This document shows positions 35,950 to 45,066 of a stretch of 64,000 nt of DNA, piece after piece (positions within the stretch are counted from its first letter, which is position 1; every line of letters begins with the position of its first letter). The stretch comes from Ectothiorhodospira shaposhnikovii. Its GTDB lineage: Bacteria > Pseudomonadota > Gammaproteobacteria > Ectothiorhodospirales > Ectothiorhodospiraceae. A model generated the notes under the pieces. The model was given only the letters and a program-made list of their open reading frames with translations. It was not told where the DNA came from and did no database searches. The DNA lies in contig NZ_NRSM01000004.1 in assembly GCF_016584105.1 (NCBI RefSeq), positions 110,688-174,687 of the forward strand, read 5' to 3'. The position numbers and the translations under genes are program-made.

Positions 35950-36777
35950 CTAGCCCACCCGGGTCTTGGCCAGTTGCCAGAGGGCTTCCAGGGCCTCCAG
36001 GGATTCGTCTTCCATGCGGCTACCCTCCCGGGCCAGCGTCTCTTCCATGAAGCGGAAACGGCGCTCGAACTTGGCGTTGGTGCGCCGCAAGGCCGCCTCG
36101 GGGTCCACTTTCAGGTGGCGGGCCAGGTTCGCCACGGCAAACAGGACATCCCCCAACTCATCCTCCAGGCGGGCATGGGGGGCACCGGCACCCATCTCCG
36201 CCCGCACCTCGTCCAGCTCCTCATGGATCTTGTCCAGGATGGGGGCGGCATCGGCCCAGTCAAACCCCACCCGGGCAGCACGCTTCTGAATCTTGGCCGC
36301 GCGAGCCAGGGCCGGGAGCGTCAGGGCAATACCGTCCAGAACACCGGATGCAGGTTGTTCATCCCCGCCGCTACCCGCGCCCTGACGGTTGGCCCGTTCC
36401 CGGGCCTTTTCCGTCTCCCAGGCCGCATGCTGGGCGTCTTCCGATTCAAACCGCACGCCGGCAAAGACATGGGGATGACGACGGATGAGCTTGTCCGCCA
36501 GGGTGCGGGCCACATCATTGAAGTCGAAACGCCCCTCCTCTTCCGCCATCCGGGCATGGAACACCACCTGCAACAGCAGATCCCCCAACTCCGAGCGCAG
36601 TTCATCAAAATCGCGCCGGGCAATGGCATCGGCCACTTCATAGGCCTCTTCCAGGGTATGGGGCACAATGCTGTCGTAGGTCTGCTTCAGATCCCAGGCA
36701 CAGCCCCGCTCCGGATCCCGGAGCCGGGCCATGATGCCAAGAACCTCATCCAGCGCGGGAGATGATGAGGGTTTCAT
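35950..36777 (-). CDS. mazG: Nucleoside triphosphate pyrophosphohydrolase MazG
   Basis: This enzyme hydrolyses (d)NTPs to monophosphates, cleaning up damaged nucleotides and affecting ppGpp-related stress. The 275-residue protein has two MazG repeats. The first contains EEAYEVADAI and ELRSELGDLLLQVVFHARMAEE; the second contains HEELDEVRAEM and EDELGDVLFAVANLARHL, with the EExxE and ExxD metal ligands visible. The start lies 2 bp after the yfaZ stop. Confidence 0.95.
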   Translation of the reverse strand: MKPSSSPALDEVLGIMARLRDPERGCAWDLKQTYDSIVPHTLEEAYEVADAIARRDFDELRSELGDLLLQVVFHARMAEEEGRFDFNDVARTLADKLIRRHPHVFAGVRFESEDAQHAAWETEKARERANRQGAGSGGDEQPASGVLDGIALTLPALARAAKIQKRAARVGFDWADAAPILDKIHEELDEVRAEMGAGAPHARLEDELGDVLFAVANLARHLKVDPEAALRRTNAKFERRFRFMEETLAREGSRMEDESLEALEALWQLAKTRVG

Positions 36778-36779
36778 GA

Positions 36780-37346
36780 CTAGAAACTGAAACGGATGCC
36801 GAAGTGGATGTTGTCATCCAGCTTGTAGTTCTTCTTGTAGTCCAGATCCGTCTCGATCCGGCGATAACCGATGAATCCGGCCGCCCCTGGCGTCACTTCC
36901 AGTTCGTAGCGCAAAGAAATGTCCCACAGATCATCGGCATCGCCGAAGGTGGTGATGGGAGGGGCATAGTAAGCTTCCAGGGCGAAGTACATGGGCGTGT
37001 TGGCCGGGATCGTATACCTGACCTCGCCCCCCAGACCCAGGGACTGGAACTTGTCATCCGGTTCATCGATGAAGCCGAAATAGAGCTTGCCACCCACACC
37101 GAAGGTCAGCGGCTGCTCGCCGGCGGGGACACCCCGCACGTGCATGCCGGTGGTCAGCATGTAGTCACTGTCCTCATTGAAGAACAGACCGAAGAACAGA
37201 TCGGCACCACCGAACCCGACGGCGCTGGAATCGGTGATGAAATTGAACTGAGCCGTTTCCTTGCTCAGATAGATGTCAAGGGTGTGAGCCGAGGCCATGG
37301 GAGCCATTCCCATCAGACAGGCCGCTGCCAGCAGTTTTGCGCGCAT
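36780..37346 (-). CDS. YfaZ-family outer-membrane protein
   Basis: This 188-residue protein has a signal peptide (residues 1-20, ending ASA) and a beta-rich, alternating aromatic body. It ends in FGIRFSF, the terminal aromatic residue typical of outer-membrane barrels. Features such as LGGEVRYTIPANTPMYFALEAYYAPP match the YfaZ family, whose function is unknown. It is upstream of mazG with a 2-bp gap, probably co-transcribed. Confidence 0.85.
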   Translation of the reverse strand: MRAKLLAAACLMGMAPMASAHTLDIYLSKETAQFNFITDSSAVGFGGADLFFGLFFNEDSDYMLTTGMHVRGVPAGEQPLTFGVGGKLYFGFIDEPDDKFQSLGLGGEVRYTIPANTPMYFALEAYYAPPITTFGDADDLWDISLRYELEVTPGAAGFIGYRRIETDLDYKKNYKLDDNIHFGIRFSF

Positions 37347-37422
37347 AGAGGTGTTCCAGTGAGTGTTTAAAAAGTCAGGACGCCATTGTAACGCTTCACG
37401 CTGATATCGGCCCTTTTTGCTA

Positions 37423-37833
37423 TCAGCCCTTGGGCTGTTCGTCCCGGGTCTTGTTCAGCCCCGGCGGGGACATCAGGGTCTGGGTCTTGTGGTCATAACG
37501 CCCCTTGAGTTCATCCTTGATGGTACCCGACCACATGGGAACACCCACGAAATATCCGGCACGACCGATCAGATGGGCCGCCACAGGGCCGGTCAGCACC
37601 AGGAACACGATGATGGCGGCGGCCTTGGCCGCCACTGCCACATCACCGAAAAATTCCAGCCCCACGGCGATCATCAGCAACCCCCCGCCCAGGGCGCCGG
37701 CCTTGGTGGTGGCATGGAGCCGGATGGGCAGGTCCGGCATTCGCAACAGGCCCAGGGCCGCCACGAACATGAAGCCGACCCCGGTGAGCAGGAACAGGCT
37801 GATCAGGATTTCCATCAACAGATCAATCATCAT
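37423..37833 (-). CDS. mrpG: Na+/H+ antiporter subunit G (MrpG/MnhG)
   Basis: This small membrane subunit of the Mrp complex has 136 residues with three hydrophobic helices. The family motif GLLRMPDLPIRLHATTKAGALG is visible at about residues 32-53. The soluble C-terminal tail is longer than usual. A GGAGG site lies 8 nt before the ATG at 37833; a second ATG directly follows. It overlaps mrpF and is the last gene of the operon. Confidence 0.93.
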   Translation of the reverse strand: MMIDLLMEILISLFLLTGVGFMFVAALGLLRMPDLPIRLHATTKAGALGGGLLMIAVGLEFFGDVAVAAKAAAIIVFLVLTGPVAAHLIGRAGYFVGVPMWSGTIKDELKGRYDHKTQTLMSPPGLNKTRDEQPKG

Positions 37834-38098
37834 CCCGGCTGCCTCCCTTGGCAATCAGACGGGCAAAGCCCACTGCGGCCAGAAACGCCGTCAGCGCCAG
37901 CACCATGGCCACGTCCAGGAAGGCCGTCACGCCGCTGGACAAGGTGTACACCGCGATGAAGCCCACCGTCAGGGTCGCCAGCATCTCCAGGGCCACCACC
38001 CGATCCGGCAGGCTGGGCCCCAGGATCAGGCGGAAGAAGATCAGCACCAGGGAAATCCCCAGCACCAGGTAAGCAATGAATATGGAGAACTCAAGCAT
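37823..38098 (-). CDS. mrpF: Na+/H+ antiporter subunit F (MrpF/MnhF)
   Basis: This 91-residue membrane subunit has three helices and the signature FFRLILGPSLPDRVVALEM. The start at 38098 was chosen because the typical MrpF N-terminus begins there, after a GGGGG site. It overlaps mrpG by 11 bp and follows mrpE by 48 bp. Confidence 0.93.
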   Translation of the reverse strand: MLEFSIFIAYLVLGISLVLIFFRLILGPSLPDRVVALEMLATLTVGFIAVYTLSSGVTAFLDVAMVLALTAFLAAVGFARLIAKGGSRDDD

Positions 38099-38146
38099 GG
38101 TTGCCCCCACTGCAAATTCTTGAACGCCGATCATGCACCGCACGCT

Positions 38147-38623
38147 TCACCGCAGCACCTCCAGGGCACGATACTCCATGTAGCGGATGCTCTCGATGAC
38201 CTCTTCCTCATTTTCCAGGTACATCACATGGATATACAGCACCTTGCGGTCGCTGGAGACATCCAGGCTCAGGGTGCCCGGAGTCAGGGAAATGAGATTG
38301 GCGACCACGGTGATTTCCGCATCCGTCCTGGCCTCCAGCGGAAACGCGATCACGCCCGGCTTCATGTAATACGTCGGCGTGAGCACATCATAGGCCACCT
38401 TGAGATTGGAAAGGATCAGCTCCTTGATGAAAAAGCCGATGAAGAGGATCGCCTTGGGAATCTTGCCGGTATAGGCGGCAAAACCCGGCTGATCCCGCAG
38501 GGCGGAGGCCAGGATCAGATAACCCAGCACCAGGCCGATGAACAGGTTGGTACCCGTGAAACTGCCGGTCAGGCCCATCCAGACCAGGGCCAGCAGGATA
38601 TTCGATGCCAGTGGACCGATCAT
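38147..38623 (-). CDS. mrpE: Na+/H+ antiporter subunit E (MrpE/MnhE)
   Basis: This 158-residue subunit has two or three N-terminal helices (NILLALVWMGLTGSFTG, IGLVLGYLIL) and a soluble C-terminal domain with SLTPGTLSLDV and LYIHVMY, the typical MrpE pattern. It is needed for Mrp assembly in other bacteria. Its ATG overlaps the mrpD TAA (TAATG), so the two are coupled. Confidence 0.94.
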   Translation of the reverse strand: MIGPLASNILLALVWMGLTGSFTGTNLFIGLVLGYLILASALRDQPGFAAYTGKIPKAILFIGFFIKELILSNLKVAYDVLTPTYYMKPGVIAFPLEARTDAEITVVANLISLTPGTLSLDVSSDRKVLYIHVMYLENEEEVIESIRYMEYRALEVLR

Positions 38624-40119
38624 TACCGTTCCCCCAGAACTGCATCAATGTACAGGCTCGGATTGAGCAGCTGATGGGCTGCCGCGTCCGCGATCTGATA
38701 GATGGGCTCCGCCCCCAGACCGATGAAGACCGTCAGGGCCGCCATCCCGCCGATGGTCAGATAGAGCACGCCGGAGCCGGCGCTGCCGTGGACCGGGCGG
38801 TTGGCATATTCTTCCGGCTGGGCCTTCCAGAACACCTCGGCCCAGATCTTGATCATGGAGTACAGCGTCAGCAGACCCACCACCAGGGCCACGGCCACGA
38901 TCCACCAGGCCTCGGCCTCCACGCCGGCCCGAATGAGAATGAACTTGGCGAAGAACCCGGACAGGGGCGGTATCCCGGCCAGGGACAGGGCCGGGATCAG
39001 GAACAGGATGGCCAGCATGGGATGGGACCGGTACATGCCCCCCAGTTCCTTGAGCTCATAGGTGCCCTTGAGCCGGTACACCAGACCACTGACCAGGAAC
39101 AGATTCGCCTTCACGATGATGTGGTGCATGATGTAGAACACCCCGCCGACGATGGCCAGGGGCGTGAACAGCGCCAGTCCCATGATCATGTAACCGATCT
39201 GGCTGATGATGTGGAACGACAGGATGCGGCGGAACTCGAACTGGGCCGCCGCGCCCAGCACCCCGGTGAGCATGGTGGCGGCGGCCACCCACAGCAGGAT
39301 CTCATGGGTGTAGTCCACGTCCTGGGTGAAGATGAGGGTGAACACCCGGAACAGGGCGTAGACCCCCACCTTGGTCAGCAGGGCCGCGAACAGGGCCGAA
39401 ACCGCCACCTGGGGCGTGTGGTACGAAGCCGGCAACCAGAAGAAGAAGGGAAAGGCACCGGCCTTGATGCCGAAGGACACCAGGAACAGCATGGCGATCA
39501 CGGTGATGATGCCCGGGTCTTCGGCGTAACTGAGCTTGTCGGCAATGTCCGCCATGTTCAGGGTGCCCGTCAGGCCGTAGAGCAGACCGATGGCGGACAG
39601 GAACATGGCCGAAGACACCAGGTTCAGGGTCACATACTTGATGGCCCCTTCCATCTGCGCCCGTTCGCCACCGAGGATCAGCAGGGCAAAGGAAGCCACC
39701 AGCATCACCTCGAACCAGACATAGAGGTTGAAGATGTCACCGGTGAGGAAGGCCCCGTTCACCCCCGCCAGCAGCAGGTGCAGCAGCGGATAGTAGCCGA
39801 AGGCCTCATGGCGCTTGCTCATGGAGGTCAGGGAATAGACCGCCGTGGCAAACCCGCTGATGCCCGCCAGCACCACCATGATGGCGCCGAGCAGGTCCGA
39901 CACCAGCACGATGCCGAAGGGGGCCTGCCAGTTGCCCATGTGCATCACCAGGATGCCGTCCTGCCAGGTGGCGGACAGCAACCACAGGGCGGACAGCAGC
40001 ATGAGCCCGGTCCCGACCACGGTGGTGACACGCTGGGCAAGGCGCCAGCGCCAGAGGATCAGCGTCAGGGCGCCGAAGAACAGGGGAATGATGACGGGCA
40101 GCGCGACCTCTAGCCTCAT
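38623..40119 (-). CDS. mrpD: Na+/H+ antiporter subunit D (MrpD/MnhD)
   Basis: This is a large proton-pumping-type subunit homologous to complex I NuoM/N. The 498-residue protein has about 14 helices; motifs include [22 protein letters not shown] (broken-helix region with the conserved E), [24 protein letters not shown] and [11 protein letters not shown] with the key lysines. It is preceded by mrpC in an ATGA overlap and followed by mrpE. Confidence 0.96.
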   Translation of the reverse strand: MRLEVALPVIIPLFFGALTLILWRWRLAQRVTTVVGTGLMLLSALWLLSATWQDGILVMHMGNWQAPFGIVLVSDLLGAIMVVLAGISGFATAVYSLTSMSKRHEAFGYYPLLHLLLAGVNGAFLTGDIFNLYVWFEVMLVASFALLILGGERAQMEGAIKYVTLNLVSSAMFLSAIGLLYGLTGTLNMADIADKLSYAEDPGIITVIAMLFLVSFGIKAGAFPFFFWLPASYHTPQVAVSALFAALLTKVGVYALFRVFTLIFTQDVDYTHEILLWVAAATMLTGVLGAAAQFEFRRILSFHIISQIGYMIMGLALFTPLAIVGGVFYIMHHIIVKANLFLVSGLVYRLKGTYELKELGGMYRSHPMLAILFLIPALSLAGIPPLSGFFAKFILIRAGVEAEAWWIVAVALVVGLLTLYSMIKIWAEVFWKAQPEEYANRPVHGSAGSGVLYLTIGGMAALTVFIGLGAEPIYQIADAAAHQLLNPSLYIDAVLGER

Positions 40120-40463
40120 GTGTCGGTATCTTTCATCTGGTCCATATCGTCAGCCTGCACCACTTCATAGGCACGGTGGATCAGCACCACCGCAAAGGCC
40201 AGCACCCCGAACCCGATCACGATGGCGGTCAGGATCAGGGCCTGGGCCAGGGGATCGGCCACCACGCCCGTCGGCTGCATGGCACCCTCGGGCACCAGGG
40301 GCGGCGCACCGCGCAACAGACCGGCCTGGGTGAACAGCAGCAGATTGGCGGCATTGGACAGCAGCACCAGTCCGATCACCAGTTTGACGATCGAACGTCG
40401 CAGCATCATGTAGATGGCGGCGGCAAACAGGCCGCCGACGGTGAACGCCATCAGGGTTTCCAT
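40116..40463 (-). CDS. mrpC: Na+/H+ antiporter subunit C (MrpC/MnhC)
   Basis: This 115-residue, NuoK-like subunit has three helices, with the family motif [14 protein letters not shown] and the C-terminal-helix segment [17 protein letters not shown] containing the conserved DPLPQALVLTAIVI-type pattern. It overlaps mrpD (ATGA). A 176-bp gap separates it from mrpB; nothing coding is seen there. Confidence 0.95.
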   Translation of the reverse strand: METLMAFTVGGLFAAAIYMMLRRSIVKLVIGLVLLSNAANLLLFTQAGLLRGAPPLVPEGAMQPTGVVADPLAQALILTAIVIGFGVLAFAVVLIHRAYEVVQADDMDQMKDTDT

Positions 40464-40639
40464 GGGCGATCTCCCCTGAAGCCACCGGCAGCCGCCGCAC
40501 CGCTTGGTGCGGACCGCAGGCTCCGGCGCTCCAGACTCGTCTTGTGGGTCCGGCGTTTCAAGAACATGTGATTACCGCTTTTATGCGTGAATGGTATGAG
40601 AGTCCCGGGCGCTCCGGGTTTCAGGCGCCACGGTGACGG

Positions 40640-41077
40640 TCACTCTTCCGCCTCGGCCAGGGACAGCAGGATCAGCAGTACCCCGCCGATCACCACCAGA
40701 TAGACCCCGATATCGAACAGCAACGGCGTCCCCACCTTCAGTTCACCCAGCACCGGCAAGGTCAGCTCCAGCCACTGGGAGGTGAAGAAGGGCTGCCCCA
40801 TGAAGACCGCGGGCACCCCGGAGATCACGCCGAACAGCAAACCCCAGCCCAGCAGGTCCCGGGGTTCGAAGCGCAACACCCGCTTGGCGCTGCGGATATC
40901 CAGGGCGAACATGTACAGGGCGACGGCGGAGGCCGCCACCAGTCCGGCAATGAAACCGCCGCCGGGCTCGTTATGGCCACGCAGCAGCAGGAACACGGAG
41001 AAGATCAGCAGCAGCGGCAGCAGGAAATGGGCTGCCGTGCGCAGGATCAGTGACTGCAGGGTGAACTGTGGGCTCAT
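40640..41077 (-). CDS. mrpB: Na+/H+ antiporter subunit B (MrpB/MnhB)
   Basis: This 145-residue subunit has four helices and the motif [21 protein letters not shown], conserved in MrpB. The C-terminal [17 protein letters not shown] helix is typical. Its start overlaps the mrpA stop (ATGA), and mrpC follows 176 bp later, an unusual gap for this tightly packed operon. Confidence 0.95.
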   Translation of the reverse strand: MSPQFTLQSLILRTAAHFLLPLLLIFSVFLLLRGHNEPGGGFIAGLVAASAVALYMFALDIRSAKRVLRFEPRDLLGWGLLFGVISGVPAVFMGQPFFTSQWLELTLPVLGELKVGTPLLFDIGVYLVVIGGVLLILLSLAEAEE

Positions 41078-43437
41078 CGTCTTCTGTCCTCGGCACGGAA
41101 CTTGATCATGGCGTAGACCCCCACCGCGGCCAGGGCCAACACCACGATCTCACCCAGGGTATCCAGGGCACGGAAGTCCACCAGGATGACGTTGACAATG
41201 TTGCGGCCATAACCGGAAGGCTGACTTTCCTGGATGAAGTACTCGGAAATGCTGTCCGCATAACGGGTGGTACTGGCGGCCAGCTTGAGCACAGCCATCA
41301 TGGCCCCCACGGCCAGGGCGATGACCGCATCCCGAATCCTCAGCACCATGGGTGTCAGACCCAGGAAACCCGGCAGGCGGAACAGGACCAGCACCAGCAT
41401 GATGACCGTCAGCGTCTCCACCAGCACCTGGGTGATGCCCACGTCCGCGGCGCTGAACAGCACATAGATCAGGGCCACGCAGAAACCCACCGCGCCCAGG
41501 GAGGCCACCGCCCCCAGGCGGGAGCGGGTGGTCACCGACACCAGGGCCGCCATCAGCAGCACCGCGACGATGAAGGCCTCGTGCACCAGGATGCCGGACA
41601 GGTCCAGATCAATGTGCACATGGGTACGGGTGAACAGGGTCACCATGACCAGGCCCACGGTGGAGATCAGGATGGTGAGCAGGTAGTAGCGCAGATAACC
41701 GTTCTGCAGCACCCGGGTCTGCCATTCGGACAGCCACACCATCCCGGCCATGGTCTTTTCATAGGCCGCTTCGGGACCGTAGCGATTGACCACCTCCATG
41801 AAGCCGGTGAAGCGGCGGAACCGTTCCCAGTTGAGATAGAGCAACAGACCCAGCGCCAGACTCACCCCGCTCAGCAGCAGGGGCAGGTTGAAGCCGTGCC
41901 AGAGGGACAGGTAGGGCGATACCGGCGCCCCGTATACCGCCGCCGCCGCCCAGGCAATCAGGCCCTGATCCACCAGCCCCGCGCCCAGTCCGAACAGCAG
42001 CCCCAGGGAGGCCAGGACCACGGGGCCCGCCAGCAGGGCCGGCGGCGCCTCATGGGCTGGAATCTTGGGGGTGTCGGCCCGGGGACCGTACCAGGGACGA
42101 ATGCCGACGATGGCCGCCACCGCCACCACCATGACGGCGGAGACCACGGCAAAAACACTGAGCAACCCAGCCAGGGCCGGTGCCTCCAGCACCGCCTCGA
42201 ACAGCAGTTCCTTGGCCACGAATCCGAACATCGGCAACACCCCGGCCAGGGACAGGGCGGCCAGACCGGCAAAGACGGTGGTCACCGGCAGCGCGCGGCG
42301 CAGCCCGCCGGTCTGCAGGAAGTCCTTGCAGCCCGCCTCATGATCCAGGATGCCGGCCACCAGGAACAGCGCACCCTTGTAGAGGGAATGGGCCAGCAGG
42401 AAGGCCATCGCGGCCAGCATGGCGTTCTCGGTGCCCACGCCGATGAGCATGGTGAGGGTACCCAGGGCCATGACGGTGGAGTAGGCCAGCACCTGCTTGA
42501 CGCCGGTGGAACGCAACGACAGGAAGATCCCGGCGAACATGGTCACGGCCCCGAACAGACCCAGCAGCAACATCCAGGCCTCGGTCCCACCCAGGGAGGG
42601 ATTCAGGCGGGCCATCAGATAGACCCCGGCCTTGACCATGGTGGCGGAGTGCAGGTAGGCGGAGACGGGTGTGGGTGCCGCCATGGCATTGGGCAACCAG
42701 AAATGGAAGGGATACTGGGCCGACTTGGTGAAACACCCCAGCAGGACCAGCAGCAGGATGGCCAGATACCAGTCGTGATCGCGGAAGATGTCGCCGGAGG
42801 TGAGGAGTTCGTGCAGCTCGTAGCTGCCTCCCACCAGGGCCATCATGACCAGGCCGGTGAGCAGGGCCAGCCCGCCGGCCACGGTGACGAACAGCCCCTG
42901 CAGGGCGGACTTGCGGGCCTTGGCGTCCTCATGGTTGTAGCCGATGAGCAGATAGGACGTGATGCTGGTGAGTTCCCAGAACACGAACAGGGAGATCAGG
43001 TTGCTGGACAGCACCAGCCCCAGCATGGAGGCCATGAAGGCGAGGATCAGGACATAAAAGCGTCCCAGATCCCGATGACCTTCCAGATAGCGGCCCGCAT
43101 AGGCCACGACGAAGAAACCGATCCCCGAGATCAGCAGGGCAAAGAGCAGGCTGAGACCGTCCACAAGGAAGGTGAGCTGGATGCCCAGACTGGGAATCCA
43201 GTCGTATTCCATGATGATCCGCCCGCCGTCGGCCTCGCGTAGCGCGGGCAGGAAGGAGGCGAAGTAGATGAACAGTACCGCGGGCAAGGCGGCCAGCGCC
43301 CAGCCACTGTGGCGACCCAGGCCCCGATGCGCCCAGGGCGCAACAGCGGCAATCAGAAATCCGGACAGGACGGCGAGCAGCATGGGTTGTGTAATGGGCG
43401 ATTCAGCAGGATCCGGCGCCATCTCAAGCCCCGACAT
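41074..43437 (-). CDS. mrpA: Na+/H+ antiporter subunit A (MrpA/MnhA)
   Basis: This is the largest Mrp subunit, with the NuoL-like antiporter core and extra C-terminal helices resembling a second MrpB/DUF4040 part. The 787-residue protein has [15 protein letters not shown] with the key glutamate, [23 protein letters not shown] and [16 protein letters not shown] with conserved lysines. The C-terminal region after about 600 contains further helices. The start is uncertain: 43437 is listed, 43422 and 43383 are alternatives (the last gives MLLAVLSGF, a typical N-terminus). It is the first gene of mrpABCDEFG. Confidence 0.95.
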   Translation of the reverse strand: MSGLEMAPDPAESPITQPMLLAVLSGFLIAAVAPWAHRGLGRHSGWALAALPAVLFIYFASFLPALREADGGRIIMEYDWIPSLGIQLTFLVDGLSLLFALLISGIGFFVVAYAGRYLEGHRDLGRFYVLILAFMASMLGLVLSSNLISLFVFWELTSITSYLLIGYNHEDAKARKSALQGLFVTVAGGLALLTGLVMMALVGGSYELHELLTSGDIFRDHDWYLAILLLVLLGCFTKSAQYPFHFWLPNAMAAPTPVSAYLHSATMVKAGVYLMARLNPSLGGTEAWMLLLGLFGAVTMFAGIFLSLRSTGVKQVLAYSTVMALGTLTMLIGVGTENAMLAAMAFLLAHSLYKGALFLVAGILDHEAGCKDFLQTGGLRRALPVTTVFAGLAALSLAGVLPMFGFVAKELLFEAVLEAPALAGLLSVFAVVSAVMVVAVAAIVGIRPWYGPRADTPKIPAHEAPPALLAGPVVLASLGLLFGLGAGLVDQGLIAWAAAAVYGAPVSPYLSLWHGFNLPLLLSGVSLALGLLLYLNWERFRRFTGFMEVVNRYGPEAAYEKTMAGMVWLSEWQTRVLQNGYLRYYLLTILISTVGLVMVTLFTRTHVHIDLDLSGILVHEAFIVAVLLMAALVSVTTRSRLGAVASLGAVGFCVALIYVLFSAADVGITQVLVETLTVIMLVLVLFRLPGFLGLTPMVLRIRDAVIALAVGAMMAVLKLAASTTRYADSISEYFIQESQPSGYGRNIVNVILVDFRALDTLGEIVVLALAAVGVYAMIKFRAEDRRR

Positions 43438-43581
43438 CCCTGCCCCGCGTCAAGGACCGACCGCGGATGCCTCTCTCCTCCAGGTTGAACGTGGATGGAT
43501 AAAACACGCCCCCCACAATCGGGCAGGCAGGCAGCAGCCTTGCGGCGCGCAACTCCGCGCGCCCACTCTCAGGCACGTTTC

Positions 43582-43611
43582 ATGCTAACCAAACTTGCTT
43601 TTTATTTGCAA
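43582..43611 (-). promoter_or_regulatory. Candidate promoter of the mrp operon
   Basis: On the minus strand TTGCAA and TAGCAT lie 18 bp apart in an AT-rich pocket of the otherwise GC-rich gap between the SH3-domain gene and mrpA. It points toward mrpA, with the -10 element about 145 bp before the listed start. The match is moderate. Confidence 0.3.
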
Positions 43612-43667
43612 ACCCCGGTCTGCCGCATTGCGTCAAGCCGGGGGAGGGAGACAGGCCCGGATTGGAT

Positions 43668-44387
43668 TCAGTCGATCCAGCCGCTCTGCCGGCGCCGCCA
43701 CCGAATGCGGGTCAGGATGATACCCAGCAGCAAACTGCCGATGGACACACCGGCCCCCACCAGGAACCAGTCCCGGCGCACATTTTCCTGCAAGGCACGG
43801 TTCTGGTCCTGGAGCGCCGCCATCCGGGCCTGCTCCTGGGCCAGCGCCTGCCCCAGGGCCTCGTTGCGACGGGCGGTTTCCAACGGTTCGGCCGCCACCT
43901 CTCGCAGGGTTTCCAGTTCCCGTTCCAGTTCGGCCAGTCGCGCACTCAGGGCATCGGCCCGCTGGGTCTCACTGTCCCGCTCAGCCGTCAGACCACGAAT
44001 CCGGTCCCCCTGTTCCCCACGATTCCCCTCCAGTTGCTCTATACGACGCTCGGCCTGGGCCAAACGTTCCCTGGCATGGGGGCGGTTCATGAGAAAACGG
44101 CTCTCGATCCACCCTTCGGTCCCGTTGGGGGTCCGAATCAGGGTATAGCCATCGTCATCCACCTGCAGCACGGTCACCGCCGTGCCGCTGCTGAGAAACT
44201 GCAGGATCCGGTGCTGCAGCGTCTTGCCGGTGCGGATGTGGGCGCTGAGATCGTCGGAGATATAGGCCGTGCCCTGGGCCTGGACCACACCTGGCCAGAC
44301 AGCCATCAGCAGCAGAAGTGACAGGATCAAGGGGGGCAGTGATACCAGGGGGTGTTTCACGAAGGATATCCTTTGCTTGTCAGTCAT
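43668..44387 (-). CDS. SH3-domain membrane protein (YgiM-like, TIGR04211 type)
   Basis: This 239-residue protein has a signal peptide (to about 38, VVQA), a bacterial SH3 domain (about 42-100, with AYISDDLSAHIRTG and GTEGWIESRFL), a long coiled coil (about 105-205, Glu/Arg/Leu rich) and a C-terminal transmembrane helix (about 210-228) ending in a basic tail. This is the layout of YgiM-type proteins. The function is unknown; an envelope role is likely. Confidence 0.87.
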   Translation of the reverse strand: MTDKQRISFVKHPLVSLPPLILSLLLLMAVWPGVVQAQGTAYISDDLSAHIRTGKTLQHRILQFLSSGTAVTVLQVDDDGYTLIRTPNGTEGWIESRFLMNRPHARERLAQAERRIEQLEGNRGEQGDRIRGLTAERDSETQRADALSARLAELERELETLREVAAEPLETARRNEALGQALAQEQARMAALQDQNRALQENVRRDWFLVGAGVSIGSLLLGIILTRIRWRRRQSGWID

Positions 44388-44410
44388 GAATCAGGCGCAG
44401 TTATTCTAAT

Positions 44411-44516
44411 CGGACCTCCGGCAGGTCCGGTGATACCGGAATCCCCACTTGTGCCGAGGATCACAGAATCGCGTTCCCATCACCAGCAGCGCAGGGTGAC
44501 GGGCACCCTCCGCTGC
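44411..44516. repeat. Two inverted repeats in the SH3/rhodanese divergent gap
   Basis: CGGACCT-CCGGC-AGGTCCG (44411-44429) is a perfect 7-bp stem. GCAGCG-C-AGGGTG and CACCCT-C-CGCTGC (44486-44498, 44504-44516) form a 13-bp stem with one mismatch. They lie between divergently transcribed genes, so operator or REP-like roles are more plausible than termination. Confidence 0.45.
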
Positions 44517-44604
44517 CCTACTCTATCAGTCCTTACGGTGGTCCATTAGCCTGATCACCACAACCAGAAACAGGTCCTCCCGACACACCCAACCGGAAGC
44601 CTCC

Positions 44605-45036
44605 ATGCAAGACAAAGACCCTCTTCATCTGACCCCGAAAGAAGCTCATGAACTGCTCAAGGACAACCCCAGGGCATTGCTGATCGACATTCGCTCAAGC
44701 ATGGAATTCCTGTTCGTCGGGCATCCGGTCGGTGCCGTTCACATTCCCTGGATGGATGAACCGGACTGGACACTGAACCCGCGGTTCGTGCCCGAGGTAC
44801 GCAAGCTGCTGCTCGGTAGCGCAAGCACTGAAGCATCCCGTGAAAGCGGCGCCCCGATCATCCTCATCTGCCGTAGCGGCAAGCGTTCCCTGGATGCGGG
44901 ACGGCTACTGATCAAGGAAGGTATCACCAACGTCTACCATATCGGCGAAGGCTTTGAAGGGGAACTGGACGATCATCACCATCGTTCCAGTCTGGGCGGC
45001 TGGCGTTTCCACGGCCTGCCATGGGAGCAATGCTGA
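44605..45036 (+). CDS. Rhodanese-like sulfurtransferase
   Basis: This 143-residue single-domain rhodanese has the active-site loop C89-R-S-G-K-R-S, with the persulfide-forming cysteine in CRSGKRS, and conserved ALLIDIRSSMEFLFVGHPVG and HIPW segments. There is no signal peptide, so it should be cytoplasmic. It may take part in sulfur transfer or detoxification. It is a single gene, with an inverted repeat upstream. Confidence 0.92.
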   Translation: MQDKDPLHLTPKEAHELLKDNPRALLIDIRSSMEFLFVGHPVGAVHIPWMDEPDWTLNPRFVPEVRKLLLGSASTEASRESGAPIILICRSGKRSLDAGRLLIKEGITNVYHIGEGFEGELDDHHHRSSLGGWRFHGLPWEQC

Positions 45037-45066
45037 ACCCGGAGATCCAGCACCACTGACGGGGTA

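Noticed and set aside
41068..43242. Open frame of 724 codons on the plus strand opposite mrpA
   Set aside because: It mirrors mrpA and has a His/Gln/Gly-rich composition with no domain signature; mrpA is certain.
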